A stretch of DNA of 63,240 nucleotides. Source: an uncultured Acidobacteriaceae bacterium (GTDB taxonomy: Bacteria > Acidobacteriota > Terriglobia > Terriglobales > Acidobacteriaceae). Location: positions 1-63,240 of the forward strand of contig CAIWFH010000057.1 in assembly GCA_903911925.1 (NCBI GenBank). Reading direction: 5' to 3'. Made by a program: the position numbers and the translations under genes. The notes beneath the pieces were generated by a model. The model was not told the origin of the DNA. It worked only from the letters and a program-made list of their open reading frames with translations, and searched no databases. Below are positions 17,026 through 26,026 of the stretch, piece after piece (positions within the stretch are counted from its first letter, which is position 1; the number at the start of each line of letters is the position of its first letter).

Positions 17026-19740
17026 TTAGTGGAGACCTTCGCGAAGGCCGGTGGTTTGGAAGGGCAGCCCGGTTACGGGCCAGCGGTCTGGCTGTGCGTC
17101 CAGGTTCGGCGCGATGCTCACGCCGCCTGATGTTGTGGAACCGACCGTAACATTCCAGCCATCGACCATGACCAATGGCGTCTCGCCATTGAATGCGCTT
17201 ATTGCCGCTTCGATGGTGATGGTTCTGGATTCATCGGGAACCAGCGAAATGTAGTTGTCGCTGCAGTAGACCGGCAGTACGCGCTCGCCGGAAGTTTTGC
17301 GGCGCAGTTGCAGGTGGGCCATCACGGCCAGGTTGGCGCTCGCGTTGTGCAGGGTGATGGTTACCATGCGTTTGCCATCGGCGTCATTGGTCTGTGCCTT
17401 GGTATCAAGCGTAACGGTGGGCATCTTCTCCATGGCGGTGAAGTCATCGGGATGATCGGGCAGCGAACGCCAGTAGAAGTTGCGAGAGACTAGCTTGCCT
17501 GCGGAGTCTTTCAATTCCAATTTAAGGAAGTGGACCGCGGAGACGGTGGCAGGGAATTGAACCGCGCCGAGGTTGGTTGCCGATGACGGCGGCGCGGTGA
17601 CCGGCGATTCGTGATGGTAGGCGACGGTTCCATCGAGATTGTAGACGGTGACGTGGGCGACTGCGTTGTTAAGCGGCTCGGGAAGATTGTTGATCACCTG
17701 CAGTTCGCCATTGCCTTCGTTGAACTGGATGTGCTTCATTTCGCCGGCGCTTCTGACGGCAAAAAGAGATGAGTTCGGCTCGAGGTCATAGTGATAGATT
17801 TGCCAGACGAAGCTGGGCTGCGCCGGATCGCTCATCCAGGTGATAACGCCGGTCAGCGGCTTGAACAACTGAGCGTTGCGGCCCTCGTACATAGCGCGGA
17901 AGGCTTCGTAGTTCATTAACTGCGCCTTGCGCACGAAGTCGGGCAGATTGGCGACCTTGCCGTAGCGCGTGCCCACGGTGATGGGGTACTTGTCGCCCTG
18001 TTGCGCGCCGCGGGCCATGTCATGCTCGGCCCAGTCGTCGTTAATGATTTCCCAATCCTTTTTGGGCATCATGCCGTGGATGGATTCAAGCGTGGGCACA
18101 GAGACGCTGCCGGTTTCTGTTTTGAAGTAGTCGTCGGTGATTTTGTAGAACTCGCGCGGCGTGCGCCAGAAGTACGGACCGGCGGAACGAACGCCTGCGC
18201 CATCGGTGGAGCTTGGCTGGTAGCGGCGCGTGGGTTCAAGTTCAGCCAATTGCTTGCGGAGGATCGCGTCGATTTCCGGCGGCGGGAAGCCCTCGTTGCG
18301 CGCGCACCACACGGCGATGGAAGGATGGTTGCGGAAGCGCAGAATCTTCTCGCGCACGTTGGCAACATAGGTGTCGAGGTCTGTTGGGTCGGGGCCGTCT
18401 GCCGGATTGGGCTGGAAGAACTCGTCCCACAGCATGACGCCGTACTTGTCGCACATCTCGTAGAAATCTTCGCCGGTGCTTTGACCCACCCAGTTGCGGA
18501 TCATGTTCATGTTGGCCAGCGCGTGCATGCGGATTTGCGCTTCAAGCCGCTCGCGAGGGATGCGCTTCATGGCTTCGTCGAGTCCCCAATCGCCGCCGCG
18601 CACGAAGACGCGAACACCATTGACCGAGATGGTGAGGAACTCGGAGTCGGGAACCGAGTATGTCATTTTGCGAACGCCGAAGCTCACATCCTGAGCGTCC
18701 GATACGCTGCCTGCGAGGTTGAAGCTGAGCTGGAGCTTATAGAGATTTTGCGGGCCGTAACCGTTGGGCCACCACAGGCGCGGATGTTCGATGTGTAGCG
18801 CTGGCGTGTTCTTGGAGTCGAAGATGACCAGCTTTTTGCTATGCGGGGCCAGTTCGACATCCTGCTTGAATGCGATGTTCTCAATGCTGCCTTCGAGCAC
18901 GCCCTTCTGCGGCGTGTCGCCGACGTTTTCAACCGTGGTCTGGATGGCGACATCGGTGGAGTCGGTCCGGGGCAAAGGCAGATCGGTTGTAATCAAGGGG
19001 TCCTTCACCAAGACCGGGCCTGTGGCTGAGATGAAGACTTTTTGCCAGATGCCGGCGTCACGATCGCGAATGCCGGGAATCCAGTCCCAGCCGATGGTGG
19101 AGAGAAATGTGGGACCGTCGATGGCGGTGATGCCGCCGTTCTTTCCCAGACCGTTGTGAATGGTGTGTTCGATTGGGTCGCCGGGATGTGGCTGGGGCGA
19201 GATGTGTACGGCGACCGCGGCCGGGGTTCCCGGCTTCACATGCGACGAGATGTCAAAGATGCCGCGGCTGAAGGCTCCGCGCATGGTGCCAACCTGCGCG
19301 CCGTTGACCCAGATGGTTGCAGAGTAGTTGATGCCCTCGAAGTTGAGCCAGATGTGCTGCCCTGCGTAGGAAGTGGGAATCTGGAACTGGTTCCGGTACC
19401 AGTAATCCTGGCGAGCCAGGCTCTCGGGGATAACTTCGGGCCGGTTGTTCTCTCCGTAAAGAGGCTCGGGATAGACATTGTTATTGACCAGAGTGGTGAG
19501 AACGGTGCCGGGTACAGTGGCTTTGTACCAACCAGCGGTGTTGAAGCCAGCAGCCGCGATTTGTGTTCCGGTTTGCGGCACCTTGGCGGCGTATTGCATC
19601 TGCCATCCGGCCGAAAGCACGACAGCCTGATTGGCAACCGGCTTTGCATTGGCGGGAATTGCCGCCATGACCGCAACGGCAGCGGCGAGAATTAAGAAGA
19701 GCGAACGGGCAAAATGTGTCTTCAACGGATTTGTCCTCAT
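17026..19740 (-). CDS. Secreted GH2 glycoside hydrolase, exo-glucosaminidase/beta-mannosidase-like, second copy
   Basis: A GH2-clan enzyme of 904 residues with a Sec signal at about residues 1-32 (ending IPANAKP). A sugar-binding jelly roll (about 50-230; YWYRNQFQIP, IWVNGAQVG), Ig-like domains, a TIM barrel (about 370-650) and C-terminal domains follow. The likely acid/base is E483 (WCARNEGFPPP) and the nucleophile E542 (FKTETGSVSVP), a spacing close to that of CsxA-type exo-beta-D-glucosaminidases. It is clearly related to the GH2 at 3899-7015 but not nearly identical. A fused regulator gene lies directly upstream on the same strand with a palindrome between. Confidence 0.86.
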   Translation of the reverse strand: MRTNPLKTHFARSLFLILAAAVAVMAAIPANAKPVANQAVVLSAGWQMQYAAKVPQTGTQIAAAGFNTAGWYKATVPGTVLTTLVNNNVYPEPLYGENNRPEVIPESLARQDYWYRNQFQIPTSYAGQHIWLNFEGINYSATIWVNGAQVGTMRGAFSRGIFDISSHVKPGTPAAVAVHISPQPHPGDPIEHTIHNGLGKNGGITAIDGPTFLSTIGWDWIPGIRDRDAGIWQKVFISATGPVLVKDPLITTDLPLPRTDSTDVAIQTTVENVGDTPQKGVLEGSIENIAFKQDVELAPHSKKLVIFDSKNTPALHIEHPRLWWPNGYGPQNLYKLQLSFNLAGSVSDAQDVSFGVRKMTYSVPDSEFLTISVNGVRVFVRGGDWGLDEAMKRIPRERLEAQIRMHALANMNMIRNWVGQSTGEDFYEMCDKYGVMLWDEFFQPNPADGPDPTDLDTYVANVREKILRFRNHPSIAVWCARNEGFPPPEIDAILRKQLAELEPTRRYQPSSTDGAGVRSAGPYFWRTPREFYKITDDYFKTETGSVSVPTLESIHGMMPKKDWEIINDDWAEHDMARGAQQGDKYPITVGTRYGKVANLPDFVRKAQLMNYEAFRAMYEGRNAQLFKPLTGVITWMSDPAQPSFVWQIYHYDLEPNSSLFAVRSAGEMKHIQFNEGNGELQVINNLPEPLNNAVAHVTVYNLDGTVAYHHESPVTAPPSSATNLGAVQFPATVSAVHFLKLELKDSAGKLVSRNFYWRSLPDHPDDFTAMEKMPTVTLDTKAQTNDADGKRMVTITLHNASANLAVMAHLQLRRKTSGERVLPVYCSDNYISLVPDESRTITIEAAISAFNGETPLVMVDGWNVTVGSTTSGGVSIAPNLDAQPDRWPVTGLPFQTTGLREGLH

Positions 19741-19783
19741 GGGTTTTCTTGACGGGTTCAGTATCTTTGTGTGCCGGGCGCTC

Positions 19784-19798
19784 GCGACTTATAGTCGC
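19784..19798. promoter_or_regulatory. Palindromic operator candidate over the -10 of the second GH2 gene
   Basis: GCGACT-TAT-AGTCGC is a perfect inverted repeat. Read on the minus strand it contains TATAAG, a plausible -10, 44 or more bases before the GH2 start at 19740. It is a natural binding site for the regulator encoded at 19875-21047. Confidence 0.45.
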
Positions 19799-19874
19799 AC
19801 GAGGGTTTGTCCAGGAGACAAAGCGAAATCATATCCGGGGCACCGCGCAAGTATACTCCCGCTGCGGCAGCCTC

Positions 19875-21047
19875 TCAAGAACGCAAGGGAGCGGAAAGGC
19901 CGGTCTTCAGCAACGTGTCATTGGGGTAGATCTTATCTACATTCAGTGGCGTAACAAGCTCGTGATCGGTGAATACTGCCGGCGGAACGCGTCGCCCGTT
20001 CAGGATATCCAGTGCGAGCCGAATCACTCGATTCCCGTATGTCTCGGGAAAGTATGCGACCGAGCAGATGAACCGCGTCTGGCGGCGCCTCATCTCTTCT
20101 CGAGCTTCAAGACAGGCGCCCTGGCCGGCGATGGCGCAATTTTCTTCAGCACCGAACTCACGGAACGCCTGCAAAGCGCCAAGTGCTGTGGGATCGTTGA
20201 CTGTTCCTACGAGGATTTTACGAGCCGCGTGCAGGCGGATATGCCTTCTGAACCCGTCAAGCGCGTTTTCAAAATGGCCCTTGGTGCCCAGGTGAAAGAC
20301 TGGCGCATGGCGGCAATCGGGCAGAATCTTGAGGATGCCGTCGTACATCCCCGTGAGCCGCGCATCCAGGGCGTGTCCTGACGCATCGACTTCCGCGAAG
20401 ACGATCTGATCGACCTCTCCATCCCAGTGCTTCGCAGCCCATTGCGCCAGGCATTGGCCCGCAATCTTGCCGGCCTTGTAGTTGTCCGCTCCAAAATAGT
20501 TGGCGCCGGGGTGCGGGACATCGAGAGCGATATACGGGATGCCGGCGCCGGAAAACTTGCTGGTGAGATTCGCCGCGACCTTTGTTGATATCTGGGATTC
20601 GATTACAAGGTTGACCCCCTCGGCAATGAACCTATCTGCATTGCGGAGCGCCATGGTGGGGCTGTAACTATTGTTCAAGACAAATAAGTCGACATTTGCC
20701 GCATAAGCTGCCTCTATCAAGCTATCGGTAACTACCGAAGTGAAAGGCACCACCGAACTCTGTGACGCATAACCTATTCGATAACGCTTCTCAAAGACAG
20801 GTTGAAGGCGCGAACGATAACCCCGGGGCCCCACGCGATCAACGAGTTTCTTCTCAACCAGCGTATTCAAGATGCGAAAGACGGTGACCTTGTTGAGGCC
20901 TGTTCGCTCGGCGACAACCTTGAGATGAAGCACGTCGGAGCCGCTTCTGAATGCGGCGAGAATGTCGCATGCGCGCGCCACTGCTTCGACTCGATACGAG
21001 CGGCGGCCTTCGCCTTCTTTGGCGAGCGGTTCCAGAGTAGTTTTCAC
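19875..21047 (-). CDS. Fused regulator: IclR-type HTH plus sugar-binding (periplasmic-binding-protein) domain
   Basis: A 390-residue transcription factor with an unusual join. Residues about 17-80 form an IclR-like winged helix (ACDILAAF, VAERTGLNKVTVFRILNTL). Residues about 85-375 are a type I periplasmic-binding-protein/LacI-like sugar sensor (ADRFIAEGVNLVIES, DNYKAGKIAGQCLAQW, VNDPTALGALQAFREFG). A normal IclR protein would have its own GAF-like effector domain, and a normal LacI protein its own short HTH. No signal peptide is present, so it is cytoplasmic. It likely senses a sugar released by the neighbouring GH2 and controls that gene through the palindrome at 19784. Confidence 0.82.
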   Translation of the reverse strand: MKTTLEPLAKEGEGRRSYRVEAVARACDILAAFRSGSDVLHLKVVAERTGLNKVTVFRILNTLVEKKLVDRVGPRGYRSRLQPVFEKRYRIGYASQSSVVPFTSVVTDSLIEAAYAANVDLFVLNNSYSPTMALRNADRFIAEGVNLVIESQISTKVAANLTSKFSGAGIPYIALDVPHPGANYFGADNYKAGKIAGQCLAQWAAKHWDGEVDQIVFAEVDASGHALDARLTGMYDGILKILPDCRHAPVFHLGTKGHFENALDGFRRHIRLHAARKILVGTVNDPTALGALQAFREFGAEENCAIAGQGACLEAREEMRRRQTRFICSVAYFPETYGNRVIRLALDILNGRRVPPAVFTDHELVTPLNVDKIYPNDTLLKTGLSAPLRS

Positions 21048-21445
21048 TGTGCGAAACAGTCTATATGCCGATTGAATCGACTGTCAAAGCGTCGTTTCGA
21101 TGCGGACAGAGACGGTTCTTTCGATGGATCGACCTTCGAAAACGTGAAGTTTCGGCTCGTGGAATATGGCGTAGGCGTGCTCGAGTTGCATTTCGCGCTG
21201 TGCGTCAACGTCGTCTGGTTCTCTACTCATGAAGTGGCGCTTCTGAAAGGTGTAGGGGCGGCACAGAATATTCGCGCGGCCCACTTGATGCGTTAATCGC
21301 GTTGAAGAACGGTCGGCTCTTCGATTTACTTGAGATATTGACCTGCGGAAAGCTCTGCAAGAACAGGGATACTGCGTCGCCTTGCCAAACGCACTTGACG
21401 CCGACTAAACTTGCACAGTCGCTCTTGCCCCGCGGTGAAAAAAGA
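21048..21445. other. Divergent intergenic region, no gene seen
   Basis: About 400 bases between the minus-strand regulator and the plus-strand FG-GAP gene. Short open frames exist on both strands but none looks like a protein. It must hold the promoters of both genes; I could not pick a convincing pair of boxes. Confidence 0.5.
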
Positions 21446-23068
21446 ATGTTCCGCAAACTCCTCATTCCGGTGCTGTTGCTGAGCCCTGCTCTCTCAGTAC
21501 CGACTTTCGAAGTGAGTACGCCCAAGGGAATCGACTTTGTGCTGGAACACTCGCCAACGCCCAAGAAATATCTTATAGAGACGATGGGCGGCGGGGTCGC
21601 TTTTCTTGACTACAACAATGACGGGCTTCTTGACGTGTTCTTTGTGAATGGCGGGAAGATTACACCGGCAATGCCGTTGCCTCTGTCATTTGACCGTAAT
21701 AACCCAAAGTATTGGAACCGGCTTTACAGGCAGAACAAGGACGGAAGTTTTACCGATGTTACCGAGGCGGCCGGGCTATCAAAGGCTGGCGACGGTAACT
21801 ACGGCATGGGCGTGGCCGTGGGGGATTACGACAACGACGGCTATGCCGATATCTATGTTACAAGTTATGGAAGGAATATCTTATATCATAACAACGGCAA
21901 TGGGACTTTCACCGATGTTACGGCAAAGGCGGGCGTGGAGGCGGGCGGCTGGTCAGAGTCGGCGGGGTGGGTGGACTACGACAACGACGGTCATCTTGAC
22001 CTGTTTGTGACGCGCTACATGGAGTGGGACCCGGCGCACAACAAGGATTGCGGCGGATACTTCCATACCTATTGCCCGCCGGCCGAATATCCGATGACGA
22101 CCAACATCCTGTATCACAACAACGGGGATGGAACTTTTACCGACGTCAGCAAAGCATCGGGCATTTCCAAAAAGTCGCGGTCGCTGGGCGTAGCGTTTAA
22201 CGATTATGACAACGACGGATATGCCGATATCATGGTAGCCAACGACGCATTGCAGGAGTTTCTGTTCCACAACAACGGGAATGGAACCTTCACTGAAGTG
22301 GCATTGGACGCGGGGGTGGGCTTTACGGATAACGGGAGCCCGGTTTCAGGGATGGGCGTTGACTTCCGCGACTACGACAACGATGGGTTGGCTGATGTTG
22401 TGATTACCGACCTGGCCCGCCAAGTGTATGCGCTCTTCCATAACGACGGAAATGGAATGTTCAGTTACCGCAGCATGGAGACGGGACTGGGCGTGCTGAC
22501 GGCGGGGAGTTCAGGCTGGGGCATGCGTCTTGAGGATTTCGACAACGATGGCTGGAAGGATTTGTTTGTAGTTCAGAGCCACGTGATGGACAATGTTGAA
22601 CAAGTGACCCCATCGATTCATTACCTGCAGCCTCCGTTGCTGGCGTTTAACCGGCAGGGGCGCTTTGAAGCTGGAGACCCTGGGACAACCAGGCCGGTTG
22701 CAGGCCGAGGCGCGGCTTTTGGCGATGTCAACAACGATGGTTGGATGGACGTAATGGAAACCGCGTTTGACGAACGGCCTCTGCTCTTCAAGAACCGCGG
22801 CGGAAGCGCGCATTGGCTGACGCTCGCGCTGCGCGGGACCAAGAGCAACCGGGACGGATACGGGGCGAGGGTGCGTGTGAACGGACAGAGCCAATACGCA
22901 AATGCCGGGGGCAGCTATCTGAGTTCGAGCGACAAGCGCGTCCATTTTGGACTGGGCGGTGCAAAGACCGCCGATGTTGAAATACTTTGGCCTTCAGGCA
23001 TCCATCAGGCATTGAAGGGTGTTCAGGCCGATCAAATACTTGAAGTACGTGAACCGGAGAAGCCATGA
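21446..23068 (+). CDS. Secreted CRTAC1-like FG-GAP/VCBS repeat protein with ASPIC/UnbV domain
   Basis: A 540-residue exported protein. The ATG at 21446 begins a short signal peptide (MFRKLLIPVLLLSPALS); the frame is open upstream but that part is not signal-like. Seven calcium-binding blade motifs of the D-x-(N/D)-N-D-G-x-x-D type follow (DYNNDGLLD, DYDNDGYAD twice, DYDNDGHLD, DYDNDGLAD, DFDNDGWKD, DVNNDGWMD), indicating a beta-propeller. The C terminus (about 460-535) is the UnbV/ASPIC domain (GYGARVRVNG, FGLGGAKTADVEILWPSG). The stop overlaps the next start as ATGA, so the TPR protein is translationally coupled. The biochemical role is unknown; such pairs are common in acidobacteria. Confidence 0.9.
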   Translation: MFRKLLIPVLLLSPALSVPTFEVSTPKGIDFVLEHSPTPKKYLIETMGGGVAFLDYNNDGLLDVFFVNGGKITPAMPLPLSFDRNNPKYWNRLYRQNKDGSFTDVTEAAGLSKAGDGNYGMGVAVGDYDNDGYADIYVTSYGRNILYHNNGNGTFTDVTAKAGVEAGGWSESAGWVDYDNDGHLDLFVTRYMEWDPAHNKDCGGYFHTYCPPAEYPMTTNILYHNNGDGTFTDVSKASGISKKSRSLGVAFNDYDNDGYADIMVANDALQEFLFHNNGNGTFTEVALDAGVGFTDNGSPVSGMGVDFRDYDNDGLADVVITDLARQVYALFHNDGNGMFSYRSMETGLGVLTAGSSGWGMRLEDFDNDGWKDLFVVQSHVMDNVEQVTPSIHYLQPPLLAFNRQGRFEAGDPGTTRPVAGRGAAFGDVNNDGWMDVMETAFDERPLLFKNRGGSAHWLTLALRGTKSNRDGYGARVRVNGQSQYANAGGSYLSSSDKRVHFGLGGAKTADVEILWPSGIHQALKGVQADQILEVREPEKP

Positions 23069-24123
23069 TTCATGCATTGGTACTGTTTTTGGCAATTCAA
23101 GCGGGTGGCGCGCAGAGCGCGGATCAGCATCAGGAAGCCGGCGTGGCCGCGCTGAAGGCGGGACAAGTCAACGACGCCAAGGCTGAGTTCAAACAAGTCA
23201 TTGAGTTGGACCCGACCAGCGCACCCGCTTATTTTGGACTCGGGGTCGCTTTTATGCAGAGCGGCGATTACGGGGATGCGATTCCGCAGCTCAAGAAGGC
23301 GCTCGACCTGGATCCAAACCTGGCTGTTGTGCATAAGCCTCTGGGCTATGCGCTTCTGGGACAAGGCTACGCAGCTGAGGCCGTGCCGCAATTTGAAAAG
23401 GCCGGCGACAAGGTCGGTCTGGGCATCGCGCAGCTCCAGACGGGAGACTTGTCAAACGCGGTTGAGAACCTGCAAACCGCGGCAAAGTCGAGACCGAACG
23501 ATCCCGACCTTATCTACTATCTGGCTCGCGCCTCGGGATTGCTTTCAAAGCAGTTGTACGATGTTCTGCTGTTAGCGCATCCCAACACGGCTCGCGCAAA
23601 CTTGGCGGAAGCAGAGAACTATGCAGCCCTTCGGCAAGGGGAAGAGGCTGAGGCACACTACAAGGCGGCTTTGAAGCAGAATCCAGACTTGCCCGGGGCG
23701 CATTTGGCCCTGGGCCAGTTCTACGCTACCGCAAGCAGGTGGAAGGAAGCCGAAGATCAGTTCCGCACCGCGACGAAACAGGAACCGGGCAATGCTGAAG
23801 CCGCGTATCGGCTCGGCGCCGCGCTGTTGCAAGATGGAAACGCGCACGACGCCCGCGTGGAACTTGAGCGCGCAAACCACCTGCTGCCGGATATGCCGGA
23901 GACCCTGGTCTCGCTCGGCAAAGCTGAATCAATGCTGGATAACGCTGCGGCGGCAGAGAAAGCGTGGAAGCGTGTGGTCGAGCTTGAGAAGGCCGGGCCG
24001 CTCGCAACGCAGGCGCATTTTGGCCTTGCCGCGATTTATCGCAAACAGGGAAAAACCGAAGATGCGGCGCGCGAGATGAAGCTGTATCAGGAAGCCAAGC
24101 TGCCTGCGCTCACAGCGAAATAG
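23065..24123 (+). CDS. Secreted tetratricopeptide-repeat protein
   Basis: 352 residues. A short hydrophobic N terminus (MIHALVLFLAIQAGGAQS) looks like a signal peptide. The rest is helical TPR: clear units include AYFGLGVAFMQSGDYGDAI, AHLALGQFYATASRWKEAE and AAYRLGAALLQDGNAHDAR, roughly eight repeats. Its start codon overlaps the FG-GAP stop by four bases (ATGA), with no separate ribosome binding site needed. It probably acts as a protein-interaction scaffold with the FG-GAP partner at the envelope. Confidence 0.88.
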   Translation: MIHALVLFLAIQAGGAQSADQHQEAGVAALKAGQVNDAKAEFKQVIELDPTSAPAYFGLGVAFMQSGDYGDAIPQLKKALDLDPNLAVVHKPLGYALLGQGYAAEAVPQFEKAGDKVGLGIAQLQTGDLSNAVENLQTAAKSRPNDPDLIYYLARASGLLSKQLYDVLLLAHPNTARANLAEAENYAALRQGEEAEAHYKAALKQNPDLPGAHLALGQFYATASRWKEAEDQFRTATKQEPGNAEAAYRLGAALLQDGNAHDARVELERANHLLPDMPETLVSLGKAESMLDNAAAAEKAWKRVVELEKAGPLATQAHFGLAAIYRKQGKTEDAAREMKLYQEAKLPALTAK

Positions 24124-24156
24124 ACGCCTGATTGCAGACGTTGATTCGGAGGAAAC

Positions 24157-25251
24157 TCAATCGCGCGGAGCAAGAGAATAGCCTTGCTCCAGCGCCATGA
24201 TGGCTGCCCGCATGAATCCCAGCGTGTGGGCCATTCCGGCATGCCAGGGTGCAGAGCAGGTCATCTGCGGACTGTGGTCGGGAATCATCACGCCATCGAA
24301 TTCGTTTCTGTGAAGAATGGCCAGGACACGAATCATGTCGATGCCGCCATCGTCGATAAATGTTTCGTGGTAATGCGGCACTTTTCCGCTCACGTTGCGG
24401 AAGTGAATATAGGCGATGCGCTTTTGCCTGCTGTAGACGTCAACCGCCTCGTAGAAGTCGTCATCGGTCATCTCTGCGAGTGTGCCGAGGCAGCACTCAA
24501 GCATATTGCTCGGGCTGGTTGAGATGTCGATGAGCCGCTGATACATCCTGGGCTGATAGACAAGCCGCGGTTGCATGCGGACGGTGGGCATGGGCGGATC
24601 GTCAGGATGGGCAGCCATGCGTACGCCGGCCTTCTCTGCCACGGGAAGCACTTCTTCCAGAAAAAGTTCGAGCCGGCGCCAGAGTTCCTGGCGCGAGATG
24701 GAAGGCAGAAGACCCGGCGGCGCGTTCTGGTCGTAAATCATGTTCCAGATGGTCCCGTTGGGAATGGGCGTATCAACAGGGCCATCCATGCCGACAGAGA
24801 TGGCGCCGCCTCGCGCCCAGGGTCCGCGCACTCGGCCGCTGACTCCGGCCAGACTGAAGTTATAGCCGAGAGTGGGGATGCCGGCCTCGCCCATGGCGCG
24901 CAAGATCGACTGGACGTTGCGAATGTGCAAGGCGCGATTGGGTCCGTCGAGAAGAATGTCGTACCAGTGCGCCGGATCGAGATTTTCAATGGCCTCGAGC
25001 TTCAGGCCTGCGGCCTCAATTTGCTTGCGCAAGTTTGTGAGTTCTTCCGCTGTCCACAGGCGGTCAGGATCGCCGGCTACGCCCCAGGGTTGATCCTTTG
25101 CTCCAGTTGGCTGGTTGTTGGCGGGGTTTGCGTCGCCTTGCTTGAAGTAATCGACAAGGTGAGCGATCACATGGGTGCAGCCGGCCTGGACGGCGAACGA
25201 GTAGTACTCATCGTTCAGCATGTGGCGATAGAGGCCCAGGCCCAATTTCAT
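24157..25251 (-). CDS. uxuA: Mannonate dehydratase
   Basis: Converts D-mannonate to 2-keto-3-deoxy-D-gluconate (KDG), the third step of glucuronate breakdown. About 364 residues in a xylose-isomerase-like TIM barrel. Recognisable stretches are LEAIENLDPAHWYD, LGYNFSLAG, RMAAHPDDPP and HFRNVSG, carrying the His/Cys/Asp-type metal ligands of the family. I place the start at 25251 (GGGAG seven bases before), because the longer frame runs into a dispersed repeat at 25276-25297. It is co-oriented with eda and kdgK, which perform the next two steps. UxuB and UxaC, which would make mannonate from glucuronate, are not in this window. Confidence 0.88.
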   Translation of the reverse strand: MKLGLGLYRHMLNDEYYSFAVQAGCTHVIAHLVDYFKQGDANPANNQPTGAKDQPWGVAGDPDRLWTAEELTNLRKQIEAAGLKLEAIENLDPAHWYDILLDGPNRALHIRNVQSILRAMGEAGIPTLGYNFSLAGVSGRVRGPWARGGAISVGMDGPVDTPIPNGTIWNMIYDQNAPPGLLPSISRQELWRRLELFLEEVLPVAEKAGVRMAAHPDDPPMPTVRMQPRLVYQPRMYQRLIDISTSPSNMLECCLGTLAEMTDDDFYEAVDVYSRQKRIAYIHFRNVSGKVPHYHETFIDDGGIDMIRVLAILHRNEFDGVMIPDHSPQMTCSAPWHAGMAHTLGFMRAAIMALEQGYSLAPRD

Positions 25252-25275
25252 TTGCTGCTCCCACACTGTGTGATG

Positions 25276-25297
25276 GACTGAAGTCGTGCCCTGACAC
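25276..25297. repeat. Dispersed repeat copy
   Basis: A 22-base run identical to 16928-16949, followed by related sequence (ACAAAGCGGATTCTTGAAACAC versus the ACGAAACGAATTCTCAAAACAC type). It lies between uxuA and eda and may split their transcript. Confidence 0.65.
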
Positions 25298-25340
25298 AAA
25301 GCGGATTCTTGAAACACGTTCTATTCATTGCAAATGGCTT

Positions 25341-26003
25341 TCACTTCGGCTTGCGCTGACTCTCGCGCGCATCCGCGACAGCTTTCAAATAGGCGCTGGA
25401 GGCCGCAGTGATGATTTCAGGTTTTCCGGCGTCGATGGCGGCGAGATTGACCAAGTCGCTGCCTACACCCAGGGCGCGGGCTCCTGCCTGCAGAAAACCA
25501 GCCGCGGTTTCAAGCGTGACACCGCCGGTAGGGATCAGGTTGAGTTGCGGGAAAGGCGCAAGAAGCGACTTCAAATAGCTGGCGCCGCCCATGGCCGAGC
25601 AAGGGAAAATTTTTACGTAGTCTGCGCCGGCGCGCCACGCGGTAATGACCTCAGTTGGAGTGAGCGCGCCGGGGATGGAGAGCTTGTTTCTGGCTTTGGT
25701 GGCGGCTATGACTTCAAGGTGCAGGCTGGGGCTTACGACGAACTCGGCCCCGGCATCGATGGTGGCTTCAGCTTCCTTTGCCGTTGTGACCGTTCCGGAG
25801 CCGAGCAGGAGTTTATCTCCGTACTCGCTTTTGAGTTCTTTCAGCACATCCAGTGCGCCGGGGACGGTCATGGTGACTTCAACGATGGTGATGCCGCCGG
25901 CGATCATTGCCTGGACGACCGCAAGCGCCTGTGCGGCATTGCGTGCGCGAAGGACAGGAATCAGTCCGACACGTTCGATGGTCTGTTGCGTAGTTTCGAT
26001 CAT
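25341..26003 (-). CDS. eda: KDPG aldolase (2-dehydro-3-deoxyphosphogluconate aldolase)
   Basis: Splits 2-keto-3-deoxy-6-phosphogluconate into pyruvate and glyceraldehyde-3-phosphate. 220 residues, standard size. The Schiff-base lysine is K131 in YVKIFPCSAMGG; the catalytic glutamate is in TIVEVTMTVP. The start is the ATG at 26003 because GGAGG lies five bases upstream; the in-frame ATG at 26018 would put that ribosome binding site inside the gene. The kdgK stop is 23 bases upstream, so the two are an operon in pathway order. Confidence 0.93.
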   Translation of the reverse strand: MIETTQQTIERVGLIPVLRARNAAQALAVVQAMIAGGITIVEVTMTVPGALDVLKELKSEYGDKLLLGSGTVTTAKEAEATIDAGAEFVVSPSLHLEVIAATKARNKLSIPGALTPTEVITAWRAGADYVKIFPCSAMGGASYLKSLLAPFPQLNLIPTGGVTLETAAGFLQAGARALGVGSDLVNLAAIDAGKPEIITAASSAYLKAVADARESQRKPK

Positions 26004-26026
26004 GTGTTCCTCCGGCATCTTTTCGT

